From NCBI RefSeq assembly GCF_001570765.1, contig NZ_BCSH01000009.1, forward strand, positions 89,270 through 153,269: 64,000 nt of DNA, written 5' to 3'. The notes beneath the pieces were generated by a model, which was not told the DNA's origin, searched no databases, and saw only the letters and a program-made list of their open reading frames with translations. Below, piece by piece: positions 25,541-34,529 of this stretch. A program made the translations under genes and the position numbers. This DNA comes from Nocardiopsis listeri NBRC 13360. GTDB lineage: Bacteria; Actinomycetota; Actinomycetes; Streptosporangiales; Streptosporangiaceae. Position 1 is the first letter of the stretch, and each line of letters begins with the position of its first letter.

Positions 25541-26464
25541 TCAGTCGATCGGTCGCCAGTCGGCGTTGGCCCCGCACACCACCAGGCACGGGTTCTCGCC
25601 CGGGACTCGGCCGGCCAGCCAAGCGGCGAAGGGCACCGCGGCGGCCGGTTCGGTGGCGATGCGGAATTCCTGCCACAGGCGGGTCTGCGCGCTGATGATC
25701 TCGGCGTCGGAGACCAGCGCCGGGGTGATGGGTTCGGCGCGCAACACCTCGAAGGGCACCCGACCCAGGGTGGAGGCGCCCAGGGCGGAGGAGGCCACCG
25801 AGCCCACCGGGGTGCTCACCGGTTCCCCGGCGGCCAACGCCGCGTGCATGCTCTGGCAGCCCCGCGGCTCCACGCCCACCACACGACGGCCGCCCGCGCC
25901 CAGGCGCACCCCCGCGGCCAGTCCGCCGCCGCCCACGGCCACCACGATCGAGTCGCAGTCGGGCACGTCGTCGACCACCTCCAGGCCGATGGTGCCCTGT
26001 CCGGCCACCACCAGGGCGTCGTCGAAGGCGTGCAGGTAGCGCGCACCCTCGGAGTCGGCCCGCTCTCGGGCGGCCTCGGCGGCCACCGCGTAGTGCTCGC
26101 CGAGCCGGACGATCTCGGCGCCGGTGGCCTCCAACGGTGCGGCCTTGGCCTGGGGGATCGTCTCGGGCACGTACACCGTGGCCCGCACGCCCAGGATGCT
26201 CGCGGCGGTGGCCACCCCCAGACCGTGGTTGCCGCCCGAGGCGGTGATGACCCGGTCGGTGGGTTCGCCGCCCAGGAGCGCGTTGAGCGCCCCTCGGAGC
26301 TTGAAGGCCCCGGTGCGCTGGAGGTGCTCCAACTTCAGGATGAGGGGACGTCCGTCCAGTTCGGTGCGCATCACCGGGGTGTGCCGGGCGTGCGGGGCGA
26401 TGCGTTCGGCGGCTGCACGGACGTCGGTGGCCGTGGGTACTGCGGGCGCGGTCATGGTGCTCAT
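25541..26464 (-). CDS. Threonine/serine dehydratase-like PLP enzyme
   Basis: A 307-residue fold type II PLP enzyme. The Schiff-base Lys is Lys55 in TGAFKLRGALNALL. The glycine-rich phosphate loop is VVAVGGGGLAAGVRLG, and ITASGGNHGLGVA holds the Asn-His pair. It lacks a C-terminal ACT regulatory domain, so it resembles catabolic threonine dehydratase or serine racemase. It faces a LysR gene 104 bases away, the classical arrangement for a LysR target. Substrate choice between threonine and serine is not resolved. Confidence 0.85.
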   Translation of the reverse strand: MSTMTAPAVPTATDVRAAAERIAPHARHTPVMRTELDGRPLILKLEHLQRTGAFKLRGALNALLGGEPTDRVITASGGNHGLGVATAASILGVRATVYVPETIPQAKAAPLEATGAEIVRLGEHYAVAAEAARERADSEGARYLHAFDDALVVAGQGTIGLEVVDDVPDCDSIVVAVGGGGLAAGVRLGAGGRRVVGVEPRGCQSMHAALAAGEPVSTPVGSVASSALGASTLGRVPFEVLRAEPITPALVSDAEIISAQTRLWQEFRIATEPAAAVPFAAWLAGRVPGENPCLVVCGANADWRPID

Positions 26465-26491
26465 GTTCCCACCCTGTCGCTACCGGTGGTT

Positions 26492-26534
26492 AACTTAAAG
26501 TTGGGTCTGCTAAAGATCATTAAGCACAACTTTG
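26492..26534. promoter_or_regulatory. LysR-type control region with AAGTT half-sites
   Basis: AACTT-A-AAGTT at 26492-26502 is a small perfect inverted repeat. AAAGTTG (26497-26503) also pairs with CAACTTT at 26527-26533. The sites sit between the dehydratase and LysR genes in an AT-rich stretch. Two linked sites suit a LysR regulator that binds a recognition and an activation site. Confidence 0.45.
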
Positions 26535-26567
26535 TGCCACCTTTTGTCTGGGATCGGGGAGGGTCGG

Positions 26568-27476
26568 ATGCTGGACGCCAACCGGGTACGGATCCTGGTG
26601 GAGATCGCGCACGCCGGATCGATCACGGCCGCCGCCCAACGGCTCTCCTTCACCCCGCCCGCCCTGTCCCAACAGCTCACCAAGCTCGAACGCGAACTCG
26701 GCTGCCGCCTGGTCGAACGGGGCCGCACCGGCGCCACCCTCACCCAGGCCGGACAGGTCCTGCTCGAACATGGCGAGCGCGTCCTGGGGGAGTTGCGCGA
26801 CGCCGAGGCGGCCGTGCGCGAGGTCGCCGGACAACTCCCCGACCGGCTCTCCCTCGGCGCCTTCGCCAGCGCCGGAAAGGTCCTGCTGCCCGAGACACTG
26901 GCGGTGTTCGGCCACGAGCATCCCCACGTACGGCTGTCACTGTCCGACATCGAACCGCCCGGCGGCCACGACCTGGTCGCCTCCGGGGACCTGGACCTGC
27001 TCATCACCCATCGCTACCCCGGAGTTCCGTTGCCCCGCGCCGGTGGGCTGCGACGCGAACGCCTCCTGGTGGACCCGCTCATGGTGGTGGCCCCAGTAGG
27101 ACACCCCGTGACCGACACCGAGATGAGCCTGTCCGAGTTGGCCGAGGAGGAGTGGATCTGCGGAGCCCCGGGCATCCACAATCGGGTCAGCCTGGACATC
27201 GCGGTGGCCGCCGCCGGGGTCCACCTCACCGTGGCCTACGAGACCCGCGACTACGAGGTGGCCCTGGCACTGATCGAGGCCGGTGTGGGCATCGCGCTCA
27301 TCCCTCGGAGCATCCTGGGCGCCGCCCGCGGCGACGGCTGGGTGAGCCGCCCCCTGCGCGGCATGGACCTGGCCCGCGAGATCTACACCGTGCACCGCCG
27401 CCGCCCACCCGAACCGGTCCCGGCCATGCTCGCCACCCTGCGCCGCGTCGCGGCCCGCACACCGCCCACCCCCTGA
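26568..27476 (+). CDS. LysR-family transcriptional regulator
   Basis: A 302-residue LysR protein. The N-terminal helix-turn-helix reads SITAAAQRLSFTPPALSQQL. The C-terminal ligand domain has RLSLGAFASAGKVLLP and ends with a segment typical of the family, IEAGVGIALIPRSILG. I used the ATG at 26568, which has GGGGAGGG upstream; the in-frame GTG at 26532 falls inside the control region. The divergent dehydratase gene is the likely target. It is convergent with the TRIC channel gene, with only 4 bases between stops. Confidence 0.88.
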   Translation: MLDANRVRILVEIAHAGSITAAAQRLSFTPPALSQQLTKLERELGCRLVERGRTGATLTQAGQVLLEHGERVLGELRDAEAAVREVAGQLPDRLSLGAFASAGKVLLPETLAVFGHEHPHVRLSLSDIEPPGGHDLVASGDLDLLITHRYPGVPLPRAGGLRRERLLVDPLMVVAPVGHPVTDTEMSLSELAEEEWICGAPGIHNRVSLDIAVAAAGVHLTVAYETRDYEVALALIEAGVGIALIPRSILGAARGDGWVSRPLRGMDLAREIYTVHRRRPPEPVPAMLATLRRVAARTPPTP

Positions 27477-27480
27477 CCGG

Positions 27481-28113
27481 CTACAGGGGTGGGGAGCCGG
27501 GTGGCCTGGGCGCGTTCCAGCGGTAGCGCAGCGACATCATCCGCATACCGAAACACACCAGGGCGCCCACCACGGCCACCCACCAGGCCGCGAAGCCGAA
27601 CAGGTTCCCGACGACCACGATCCCCGCGCCGAGCATCGCGGGGATCGCGTACAGGCGCGAGTTGGCGCTGAGCACCGTCGGCACCCGGTTGAGCATCACG
27701 TCGCGCAAGGTGCCGCCCCCCACCCCGGTGATCACCCCCAGGATCACCGCCTGCATCGGCCCGAACCCGTATTCCAAGGCCTTGGTCGATCCGATCACCG
27801 CGAACAGGCTCAGCCCCGCCGCGTCGAACAACAGGATGGGCTTGCTCAGGTGGGTGAGCTGGCGGTTGAGGAAGAACGCCAGAGTCGCCCCCGTCAACGC
27901 GATCACGAGATAACGCCAGTCCTGGAACGTCGCGGGGGTGTCGCCCAGCAGGACGTCGCGGATGATGCCGCCGCCGATGGCGGTCACCACCCCCAGGACC
28001 ATCACCCCGACGATGTCGACCCGGGCGGAACGGATCGCCGTCAGGGCGCCGTCGAGGGCGAACGCGAAGACCCCGAGGAGGTCGAGGACGAGCAGAACAT
28101 CGAACGAGGACAT
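27481..28113 (-). CDS. Trimeric intracellular cation channel (TRIC/UPF0126) family protein
   Basis: A 210-residue membrane protein with about seven helices arranged as an inverted repeat. The two glycine-rich kinks are VVTAIGGGIIRDVLLGD and VITGVGGGTLRDVML, the hallmark of TRIC/UPF0126 proteins, which form potassium-permeable channels. The ATG at 28113 starts the first hydrophobic helix; in-frame codons upstream encode charged residues. Bacterial function is probably cation balance, but direct evidence is general to the family. Confidence 0.87.
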   Translation of the reverse strand: MSSFDVLLVLDLLGVFAFALDGALTAIRSARVDIVGVMVLGVVTAIGGGIIRDVLLGDTPATFQDWRYLVIALTGATLAFFLNRQLTHLSKPILLFDAAGLSLFAVIGSTKALEYGFGPMQAVILGVITGVGGGTLRDVMLNRVPTVLSANSRLYAIPAMLGAGIVVVGNLFGFAAWWVAVVGALVCFGMRMMSLRYRWNAPRPPGSPPL

Positions 28114-28208
28114 GAGCGTGCGCCTGAGAGGCGGTTCCCTTCCGGACACGAACCGAATTGCCGACCGCGGTTCACCACCCTAAGCCGCGGTGTCCTAAGG
28201 TGCGGCAC

Positions 28209-29063
28209 ATGTCGCAGACCGAATCCTTGCTCCTCACCCGTCATGAAGACACCCCCGACGACCGGGTACCCCCGGTCGTGCGCGCCGTCGACGTGGACTT
28301 CGTACGCGGCGGGAACCCGATTCTGCGCGGGATCTCCCTGACCGTCCGGGCCGGGGAGCACTGGGCGCTGCTGGGGGCCAACGGCGCGGGCAAGAGCACC
28401 CTGCTCGGTCTGCTGGGCGCGCTCTCCCACCCCACCCGCGGCACCGTGGAGGTGCTCGGCCACCGCCTGGGCCGGGTCGACCTGCGCGAACTGCGCTCCC
28501 ACATCGGCCACGTGAACCCCAGGCACACACCCGACGGGCCGCTATCGTTGCGCGAGGTCGTGTTGACGGGCCTGCCCAACACCACCGCGTGGCCGCCGCG
28601 CTGGACACCCGATACCGAAGAGGCCGACCGTTCCGAACACCTGATCGACCTGCTCGGGCTCGCCCATCGCGTCGACGCTTCTTGGGCCACCCTGTCCCAG
28701 GGGGAGCGGGGGCGCGCGCTCATCGCCCGCGCCCTGATGCCCGACCCGCGCCTGCTGCTGCTCGACGAACCCGCCACCGGACTGGACGTGGCCGGACGCG
28801 AACAGCTCATCGAACGGATCGACACCCTCCAGTACACCTGTCCCGAGCTGGCCACGGTCCTGGTCACCCACCACCTGGAGGAACTGCCGCCCGGCACCAC
28901 GCACGCGCTGTTGCTGCGCGAGGGGACCCGCCAGGCCGCGGGTCCGGTCGAGGCGGTCCTGACCACGGAAGGGGTCGGCGCCTGCTTCGATCACCCGATC
29001 CGCCTCAGCCGTGTCGACGGCCGTTGGGCCGTCCACAGCGCCCGCACGATCCGCCGCCCCTGA
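28209..29063 (+). CDS. ABC transporter ATP-binding protein, YlmA-like
   Basis: A 284-residue ATPase. Walker A is GANGAGKST, the signature is TLSQGERGRALIARAL, Walker B is LLLLDEPATGLD, and the switch His is in VTHHLEELP. No membrane subunit lies next to it. The organisation and sequence (ELRSHIGHVNPRH, LTGLPNT) resemble YlmA-type soluble ABC proteins of unknown partner. A short proline-rich lead precedes the ATPase domain. It is divergent from the TRIC gene. Confidence 0.85.
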   Translation: MSQTESLLLTRHEDTPDDRVPPVVRAVDVDFVRGGNPILRGISLTVRAGEHWALLGANGAGKSTLLGLLGALSHPTRGTVEVLGHRLGRVDLRELRSHIGHVNPRHTPDGPLSLREVVLTGLPNTTAWPPRWTPDTEEADRSEHLIDLLGLAHRVDASWATLSQGERGRALIARALMPDPRLLLLDEPATGLDVAGREQLIERIDTLQYTCPELATVLVTHHLEELPPGTTHALLLREGTRQAAGPVEAVLTTEGVGACFDHPIRLSRVDGRWAVHSARTIRRP

Positions 29064-29168
29064 CGGTTCCGCTCGCGTGGAAGGGGAAACGCGTGTCGGT
29101 CTTCCCACCGATCCGGCTCGGAGGGAGCATCGGGTGAGACCACCGAACCGAGGGCGGGAATAGAGACT

Positions 29169-30527
29169 ATGGAACACCTGGACGCGATCGTCATCGGCAT
29201 GGGACCCGGGGGAGAGGTGGTGGCCGACAAGCTGCTCACCGAGGGGCGCCGGGTGGGGGTGGTCGAACGCGAACTCATCGGCGGTGAGTGCGGCTACTGG
29301 GCGTGCATCCCCACCAAGGTTCTGCTGCGCGCCCCCGAGGTGCGCGCGGAGGCCACCGAAGCGGCCGGGACCACCGATCCCGACCTGGACTGGTCGGCCC
29401 TGCGCGACTACCGGGACCAGATGATCCGTCACCTGGACGACTCCAAGCAGGTCGAGGGCTACCGCGAACGCGGTGCCCGGGTCCTGCGCGGCGTCGCCAG
29501 GGTGGTGGGCCGCGACCCCTGGCGGGTGGCGGTGGGCGAGACCGAGGTGAGCGCCGACCACGTGGTGGTGGCCACCGGATCCAGCGCGGTGCGCCCGCCG
29601 GTGGACGGCCTGGACGACCTGGGTCCCGACCTGGTGTGGACCAACCGCGAGGCCACGACCCTCACCGAGATCCCGCCCCGCGCCCTGGTCATCGGTGGCA
29701 GCGCCGTCGGTGTCGAACTGGGCGCCTTCCTGACCGGGATGGGCACCAAGGTGACGGTCGTCCAGCGCGGACCACGGCTGTTGGACCGAGAGGACCCGCG
29801 GCTGTGCGCTCTCATCACCGAACGGTTCGAGGCCGATGGGGTGGACGTGCGCACCGGTGCCCAGGTCGAGTCCGTGCGCCGCGAGGGCGACGGTGTCCTG
29901 GCCACCCTCTCCGACGGCTCGAAGGTGCGCACCGACGTGGTGCTCCTGGCCACCGGACGACGTCCCCGGGGAGACGAGCTCGGGCTGGCCGAACTGGGTG
30001 TGCAGATGGACGGGTCGGCGCCGTCCATCGACGAGCACTGTCGGGTGGCCCCGGGACTGTGGGCGGTGGGCGACGTCACCGCGCGCGCGATGTTCACCCA
30101 CGTGGCCAAGTACCAGGGACGGATCGTGGCCGACGGTGTCCTCGGGTCCCCGCGCACGGCCGACTACACGGCCGTGCCCCGCGTGGTCTTCTCCACCCCC
30201 GAGATCGCCGCCGTGGGACTGACCGAGGACCAGGCACGAGATGCGGGCGTGGACGTGGCCACCTCCGAGGTCGACCTCACCGAGGCGCTGGCCCGCCCCT
30301 GGACCTACGCCACCGACCCGGTCGGCCACCTCGGGTTGGTCGCCGACCGCGAACACGGGGTACTGGTGGGGGCCTGGGCGTTCGGGCCACAGGCCGCGGA
30401 GTGGATCCACACCGCGGCCATGGCGATCCGGATGAGGCTGCCGGTGGAGGCGCTGCGCGACTCCATCCCGCAGTTCCCCACCTTCAACGAGGGTTACCTG
30501 GCCGCCCTGGACGCGCTCGACGTGTGA
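29169..30527 (+). CDS. Pyridine nucleotide-disulfide oxidoreductase lacking the catalytic His
   Basis: A 452-residue flavoprotein of the lipoamide dehydrogenase/mercuric reductase class. FAD binding: IVIGMGPGGEVVADKLL at the N-terminus. The redox-active pair is Cys41 and Cys46 in GGECGYWACIPTK. NAD(P) binding: ALVIGGSAVGVELGAFL. A second FAD motif is GLWAVGDVTARAM. At the C-terminus, FPTFNEGY stands where lipoamide dehydrogenases have a HPTxxE motif, so the acid-base His is Phe436 here, with Glu441 kept. It may reduce a substrate that does not need that base. The ATG start at 29169 is preceded by GGGAATAG. Confidence 0.85.
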   Translation: MEHLDAIVIGMGPGGEVVADKLLTEGRRVGVVERELIGGECGYWACIPTKVLLRAPEVRAEATEAAGTTDPDLDWSALRDYRDQMIRHLDDSKQVEGYRERGARVLRGVARVVGRDPWRVAVGETEVSADHVVVATGSSAVRPPVDGLDDLGPDLVWTNREATTLTEIPPRALVIGGSAVGVELGAFLTGMGTKVTVVQRGPRLLDREDPRLCALITERFEADGVDVRTGAQVESVRREGDGVLATLSDGSKVRTDVVLLATGRRPRGDELGLAELGVQMDGSAPSIDEHCRVAPGLWAVGDVTARAMFTHVAKYQGRIVADGVLGSPRTADYTAVPRVVFSTPEIAAVGLTEDQARDAGVDVATSEVDLTEALARPWTYATDPVGHLGLVADREHGVLVGAWAFGPQAAEWIHTAAMAIRMRLPVEALRDSIPQFPTFNEGYLAALDALDV

Positions 30528-30545
30528 GGCGTCCAGGATGGTGGC

Positions 30546-31394
30546 TCAGCCCTGGAGCGCGGCGGCCTCCTCGGCCTCCACACTCTTGTTCCACTCGGCC
30601 TTGGAGGCCTGCCAGCCGTCCTCGTTACGGCCCAGTCTCCAGTACCCGGAGATCGAGAGCTGTTCCTTGGCCAGGCCCAGGTCCACCCGCAGCATTCGGC
30701 GCAGGTCGCGTACGAAACCGGCCTCGCCGTGCACGAAGGCGTGCACCCGGCCGTCGGGGAACTCCAGTTCCCGCACGGCCGGGACCAGCAACGATCCGGG
30801 GATGGCGTCGCCACGATGCAGCCACCGCACGTGCACGTTCTCGCCCTCGGTGAGCTTCTGCTCCTCGGCGGTGTTCTCGACCTCCAGGAACACGTGCGCG
30901 GTGGCGCCCTCGGGCAGGTGGTCCAGGGCGGCGGCGATGGCGGGCAGGGAGCTCTCGTCCCCGGCCAACAGGTGCCAGTCGGCCTCCGGGTCGGGTGCGT
31001 AGGCACCGCCGGGGCCCAGGAAACGCAGCCGGTCGCCGTGGCGGGCGCCTGCGGCCCACACCCCGGCCAAACCGAGGTCGCCGTGGTGGACGAAGTCGAT
31101 GCTCATCTCACGGGTGGCCGGATCCCAGGAACGCACGGTGTAGGTGCGGGTGACCGGCCACTGATCCCGGGGCAGCTCGGCGCGCGCGGCCTCCAGGTCG
31201 AAGGTCTCGGGGTCCTCCGGGGCGGGCGCGGGGAACAGCAGCTTCACGTAGCTGTCGGTGGAGCCGTTGGTGTCGAACGCGGCGAGTCCCTCCCCGCCGA
31301 GTACGACCCGGATCATGTGCGGGGTCAGGCGCTCCACGCGCTCGACCCGACCGGTGTGCACGACCTGCTTCGGACGTGATGGCCGCTCTGACAC
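30546..31394 (-). CDS. Siderophore-interacting protein (ferric-siderophore reductase)
   Basis: A 282-residue FAD/NAD(P)H-binding SIP-family protein that reduces ferric siderophores in the cytoplasm. The FAD-binding segment is HMIRVVLGGEGLAAF then TYTVRSWDP, where the RxYT(V)R motif holds the flavin. A SIP C-terminal domain follows (HLLAGDESSLPAIAAAL). GTG 31394 is preceded by GAGAGGGGG. A perfect IdeR-type palindrome lies 19 bases upstream, so it is iron repressed. No siderophore biosynthesis genes are nearby. Confidence 0.9.
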   Translation of the reverse strand: MSERPSRPKQVVHTGRVERVERLTPHMIRVVLGGEGLAAFDTNGSTDSYVKLLFPAPAPEDPETFDLEAARAELPRDQWPVTRTYTVRSWDPATREMSIDFVHHGDLGLAGVWAAGARHGDRLRFLGPGGAYAPDPEADWHLLAGDESSLPAIAAALDHLPEGATAHVFLEVENTAEEQKLTEGENVHVRWLHRGDAIPGSLLVPAVRELEFPDGRVHAFVHGEAGFVRDLRRMLRVDLGLAKEQLSISGYWRLGRNEDGWQASKAEWNKSVEAEEAAALQG

Positions 31395-31412
31395 GGCGCC
31401 CCCTCTCGCTCA

Positions 31413-31430
31413 GGTTAGGTGAACCTAACC
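31413..31430. promoter_or_regulatory. IdeR/DmdR (DtxR-family) iron box
   Basis: GGTTAGGT-GA-ACCTAACC is a perfect palindrome with 8-base arms, matching the TTAGGTTAGNCTAACCTAA type of site. It lies 19 bases upstream of the siderophore-interacting protein start, overlapping where the promoter should be. Iron-loaded IdeR would block transcription. Confidence 0.8.
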
Positions 31431-31477
31431 AAGGACACCGTAGGCCACCACGACCGAACCGGGCAAACCGACTTTCA

Positions 31478-32506
31478 TCAGGCGGGAACCGTGAACGCGG
31501 TGTGCGATCGGGCGTCGTGCTCGTCGACCCCGGCCCCCAGCGCCGCCACCCAGGCCGCGCCGCCCGCGGTGCAGCCCGCTCCCAGTACCGGCGAGGCCGT
31601 GCCCAGGGTGAGCTTGTGCGTCAACGACTCCCGCACCGGGGCGGATCGGGCCAGCACTCCGCCGGCCAACACCACCGGCGACCGTTCACCCGGAACGCGC
31701 ACCTGGTGCACCGACTGGGCCAAGTGACCGGCGGCCGCGTTCACGATCACCTGCGCGGCGGCGTCGCCCTGGTGGTGTGCCTCGGTGACCAGCGGCGCGA
31801 ACTCGGCCAGGGCGATCGGCGGGCCGGCCGTCAGGGTCCGGGCGAAGTTGCGGGCGTGCTCCTCGGGCAGGTGGTCGATTCCGTTGGGGCGCTGCCCCGG
31901 GATGACCCGTTTTGCGATGGAACGGGCCAGTGGACTGAGCTCACCGCCGATCCCCAGCTGCCGGGCGGTCTCGCGGGCCGCCTGATGCCCGATCCAGAAC
32001 GCCGACCCCTCGTCTCCGATCAGCCACCCCATCCCGTCCGCCGACCGGGCGCGCCGCCGACCCTCGACGCGGGTGGCGATCGCCCCGGTTCCGGCGATGA
32101 GGATGGTGCCGTCGCGTTCGGGCGTGCCCGAGGCGAAGGCCACCACGTCGTCACCGATGAAGCGCACGGCGCTCGGGGCCAGCCCGGCCTTGGTCATCGC
32201 CCGATCCATCCGTGCGCGGACGGCCTCGTCGCGCAGCCCGGACACCCCGGCCAGCCCGATGACGGCGGCGGCCACGGCCTCCCGGGCCCCGGGGCCGGAC
32301 CGGTCCAACGCGGTGCCGATCGCCTCGGTCAGTTGTTCCGCGGCCCTTTCGGAGCCGTGGGTGTTGGGGTTGGCGCCCCCGGAGCGGGCTTCGCCCCGCC
32401 GCTCACCGGTCAGGGTGGTCACCAGGGCACGGGTGGTGGTGCCCCCCGCGTCCACCCCTACGACCAAGGTGGGGGAGGAGGAGAGAGGGTTTCGTCGTGT
32501 CGTCAC
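31478..32506 (-). CDS. BadF/BadG-family N-acetylglucosamine kinase-like protein
   Basis: A 342-residue ASKHA kinase-like protein and a distant relative of the one at 23393. Phosphate 1: VVGVDAGGTTTRALV. Phosphate 2: LIAGTGAIATRVEG. Adenosine motif: VVLAGGVLARS. Lys and Asp positions match N-acetylglucosamine kinases. GTG 32506 follows a purine-rich stretch. It is alone, opposite the Eis-like gene; it is not next to sugar transport genes, so its substrate is less certain than for the GH89-linked one. Confidence 0.78.
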   Translation of the reverse strand: MTTRRNPLSSSPTLVVGVDAGGTTTRALVTTLTGERRGEARSGGANPNTHGSERAAEQLTEAIGTALDRSGPGAREAVAAAVIGLAGVSGLRDEAVRARMDRAMTKAGLAPSAVRFIGDDVVAFASGTPERDGTILIAGTGAIATRVEGRRRARSADGMGWLIGDEGSAFWIGHQAARETARQLGIGGELSPLARSIAKRVIPGQRPNGIDHLPEEHARNFARTLTAGPPIALAEFAPLVTEAHHQGDAAAQVIVNAAAGHLAQSVHQVRVPGERSPVVLAGGVLARSAPVRESLTHKLTLGTASPVLGAGCTAGGAAWVAALGAGVDEHDARSHTAFTVPA

Positions 32507-32602
32507 GCACAGAGCGTGCCCCGGCCCCGGCCCCCTTACTCGCCCGACCCGCGCCGGAAAAATCGGTGGCCGTCATCTCTCATGGCCTGATAGTCATCGA
32601 CC

Positions 32603-33895
32603 ATGACGAAGAACCAGCAGGCCGTACCCATGAACGGGGCCCCGCGCGCGTGGACCGTGCGCCACGGGGACCGCGACGACTTCGCGGAGGTGGCCCGGGT
32701 CGTCGGCCTGGCGCTCCTGACGGACGAGACCCCCCAGACCATGCTGGAACGCATGCGTCCCCTGCACGACGCCGAGGGCTACGACCGGGTCCTGTACGCG
32801 GTGGACGACCGCGAGGAGCGCGAGGAGGTGGTCGGTTCCACCAACCACTTCCCCTACGAGATGACCCTGCCCGGTGGGCCCCGGTCGGTGGCCGGGGTGA
32901 CCGGCGTGGGCGTGTGGCCCACCCACCGGCGCCAGGGCGTGCTCAGCTCCCTCATGCGCCGCCAGCTCACCGAGATCCACGAGTCAGGGGTCCACTACGC
33001 CGCCCTGTGGGCCTCGGAGAGTTCCATCTACGGACGCTTCGGCTATGGCCTGTCCGCCATCGAGACCGCACTGATGGTCCACCGTCCCCACACCAGGCTG
33101 CGCGCCGACGTACCCCGTGACCCGAACCTGCGCGTCGTCCTGTCCGACCCCGAATCGGTCCGCGCCGACCTGGAACGCGTGCACCGCGAGGTCGCCGCCG
33201 TCCAACTGGGACAGTTCCAACGTTCCGAGGCGTGGTGGGACCGACAGTTGCGCGACGGCCCCAAACAACGCCGCGACCAGGGTCCGCTGATGGCCGTGGT
33301 GATCTACGGCGCCGACGCTCCGCTCGGGTACGCCCTGTACCGCACCAAGGCCGACTGGGGGCCGGACGGATCCCAGGGCCAGGTGCACGTCCTCGAATTC
33401 ACCGCCACCACCCCCACCACCCGGGTCGCGCTGCTGGACCACCTGTTCAACCGGGACCTGACCGCCACGGTGACCTTCCACGAGCTGCCCGCCGACACCC
33501 CGATCCCGCACCTGCTGGTCAGCCCCGAACGCGCCCGTCTCACCCCACAGAACTCCCTGTGGGTGCGCCTGGTGGACGTGCCCGAGGCACTGCGCGAACG
33601 CACCTACAAGGCGCCCTTCGAAACGGTCCTGGAGGTCACCGACCGTTACGCTCCCTGGAACGCGGGTCGCCTGCGGGTCAAGGCCGACACCGACGGCGCC
33701 CACGTGGAGGCCACCGAAGCCGCACCCGACCTGACACTGGACGCCTCCCGGCTGGGGGCGGTGTACCTGGGTCAGATCCCACTCGCCGGCTACCTGAACG
33801 CCGGCCTGATCACCGAGCACACCTCGGGCACCGTCGAGCGCCTGGACACGGCCCTGCACCGCGTCGACGCGCCCTTCTGCGGCGTCGTCTTCTAG
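32603..33895 (+). CDS. Eis-like GNAT acetyltransferase
   Basis: A 430-residue protein with the Eis three-domain layout: two GNAT-like domains and a sterol-carrier-like C-terminal domain. Acetyl-CoA motif: GVGVWPTHRRQGVLSSLMRR. Tyr143 in SSIYGRFGYG matches the general acid Tyr126 of Eis. The chain ends CGVVF, and in Eis the C-terminal carboxylate of the final Phe acts as the base. Known Eis enzymes acetylate aminoglycosides and protein lysines. This protein could give aminoglycoside tolerance or modify other amines; that is inferred. Its start is the ATG at 32603. Confidence 0.85.
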   Translation: MTKNQQAVPMNGAPRAWTVRHGDRDDFAEVARVVGLALLTDETPQTMLERMRPLHDAEGYDRVLYAVDDREEREEVVGSTNHFPYEMTLPGGPRSVAGVTGVGVWPTHRRQGVLSSLMRRQLTEIHESGVHYAALWASESSIYGRFGYGLSAIETALMVHRPHTRLRADVPRDPNLRVVLSDPESVRADLERVHREVAAVQLGQFQRSEAWWDRQLRDGPKQRRDQGPLMAVVIYGADAPLGYALYRTKADWGPDGSQGQVHVLEFTATTPTTRVALLDHLFNRDLTATVTFHELPADTPIPHLLVSPERARLTPQNSLWVRLVDVPEALRERTYKAPFETVLEVTDRYAPWNAGRLRVKADTDGAHVEATEAAPDLTLDASRLGAVYLGQIPLAGYLNAGLITEHTSGTVERLDTALHRVDAPFCGVVF

Positions 33896-34061
33896 GAACC
33901 CGGGCGGGCTGAGCGGACGCCGTCCCGCACCTGGAACGGTCACCATCGCGCGGGGGCGATGTTCTGAGTGTCCGCTTTCCCCGGTGGGCATGTCGTGTCC
34001 CACCGCCTACGCGCACACGTGTCACCATCGGATCGGCCCGACCACCGACCCAGGGAGCGAC

Positions 34062-34517
34062 ATGTCCAAGCAGATCCTCGAAGGCGAATACCGGCCCAGC
34101 GCCTCCCAACGGACCAGGGACCAGGTGGAGCAGTACGAGCGCACCGGCGGCCGTGAGGCCAACACCCTCATGGACACCGGCATGCCCGTCATCATCCTCA
34201 CCACCCGCGGCCGCAAGAGCGGCGACGTGCGCAAGACCGCCCTCATGCGGGTCGAACACGACGGCGAGTACGCCGTGATCGGCTCCGAGGGCGGCGCCCC
34301 CACACACCCCGCCTGGGTGCACAACCTGCGCGCGGCCCCCGACGAGGTCGCCCTCCAGGACGGTCCCGAGCCCTTCGCCGCCCACGCCCGCGAGGTCGAG
34401 GGCGACGAACGGGCCCGCTGGTGGGAGCGCGCCGTGGCCGCCTACCCGCCCTACGCCGACTACCAGAAGAAGACCGACCGCCACATCCCCGTCTTCGTCA
34501 TCACCAAGGCCTCCTGA
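34062..34517 (+). CDS. Deazaflavin (F420)-dependent nitroreductase family protein
   Basis: A 151-residue protein of the Ddn/FDOR split-barrel family, which uses cofactor F420. The characteristic segments are MPVIILTTRGRKSGDVRKTA and GAPTHPAWVHNLRAAPDEV. Mature F420 use is known in actinomycetes for quinone or nitro reduction. ATG 34062 follows CAGGGAG. A 166-base gap separates it from the Eis-like gene and appears to hold only its promoter. The physiological substrate is unknown. Confidence 0.88.
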   Translation: MSKQILEGEYRPSASQRTRDQVEQYERTGGREANTLMDTGMPVIILTTRGRKSGDVRKTALMRVEHDGEYAVIGSEGGAPTHPAWVHNLRAAPDEVALQDGPEPFAAHAREVEGDERARWWERAVAAYPPYADYQKKTDRHIPVFVITKAS

Positions 34518-34529
34518 GCCACCACCCCG

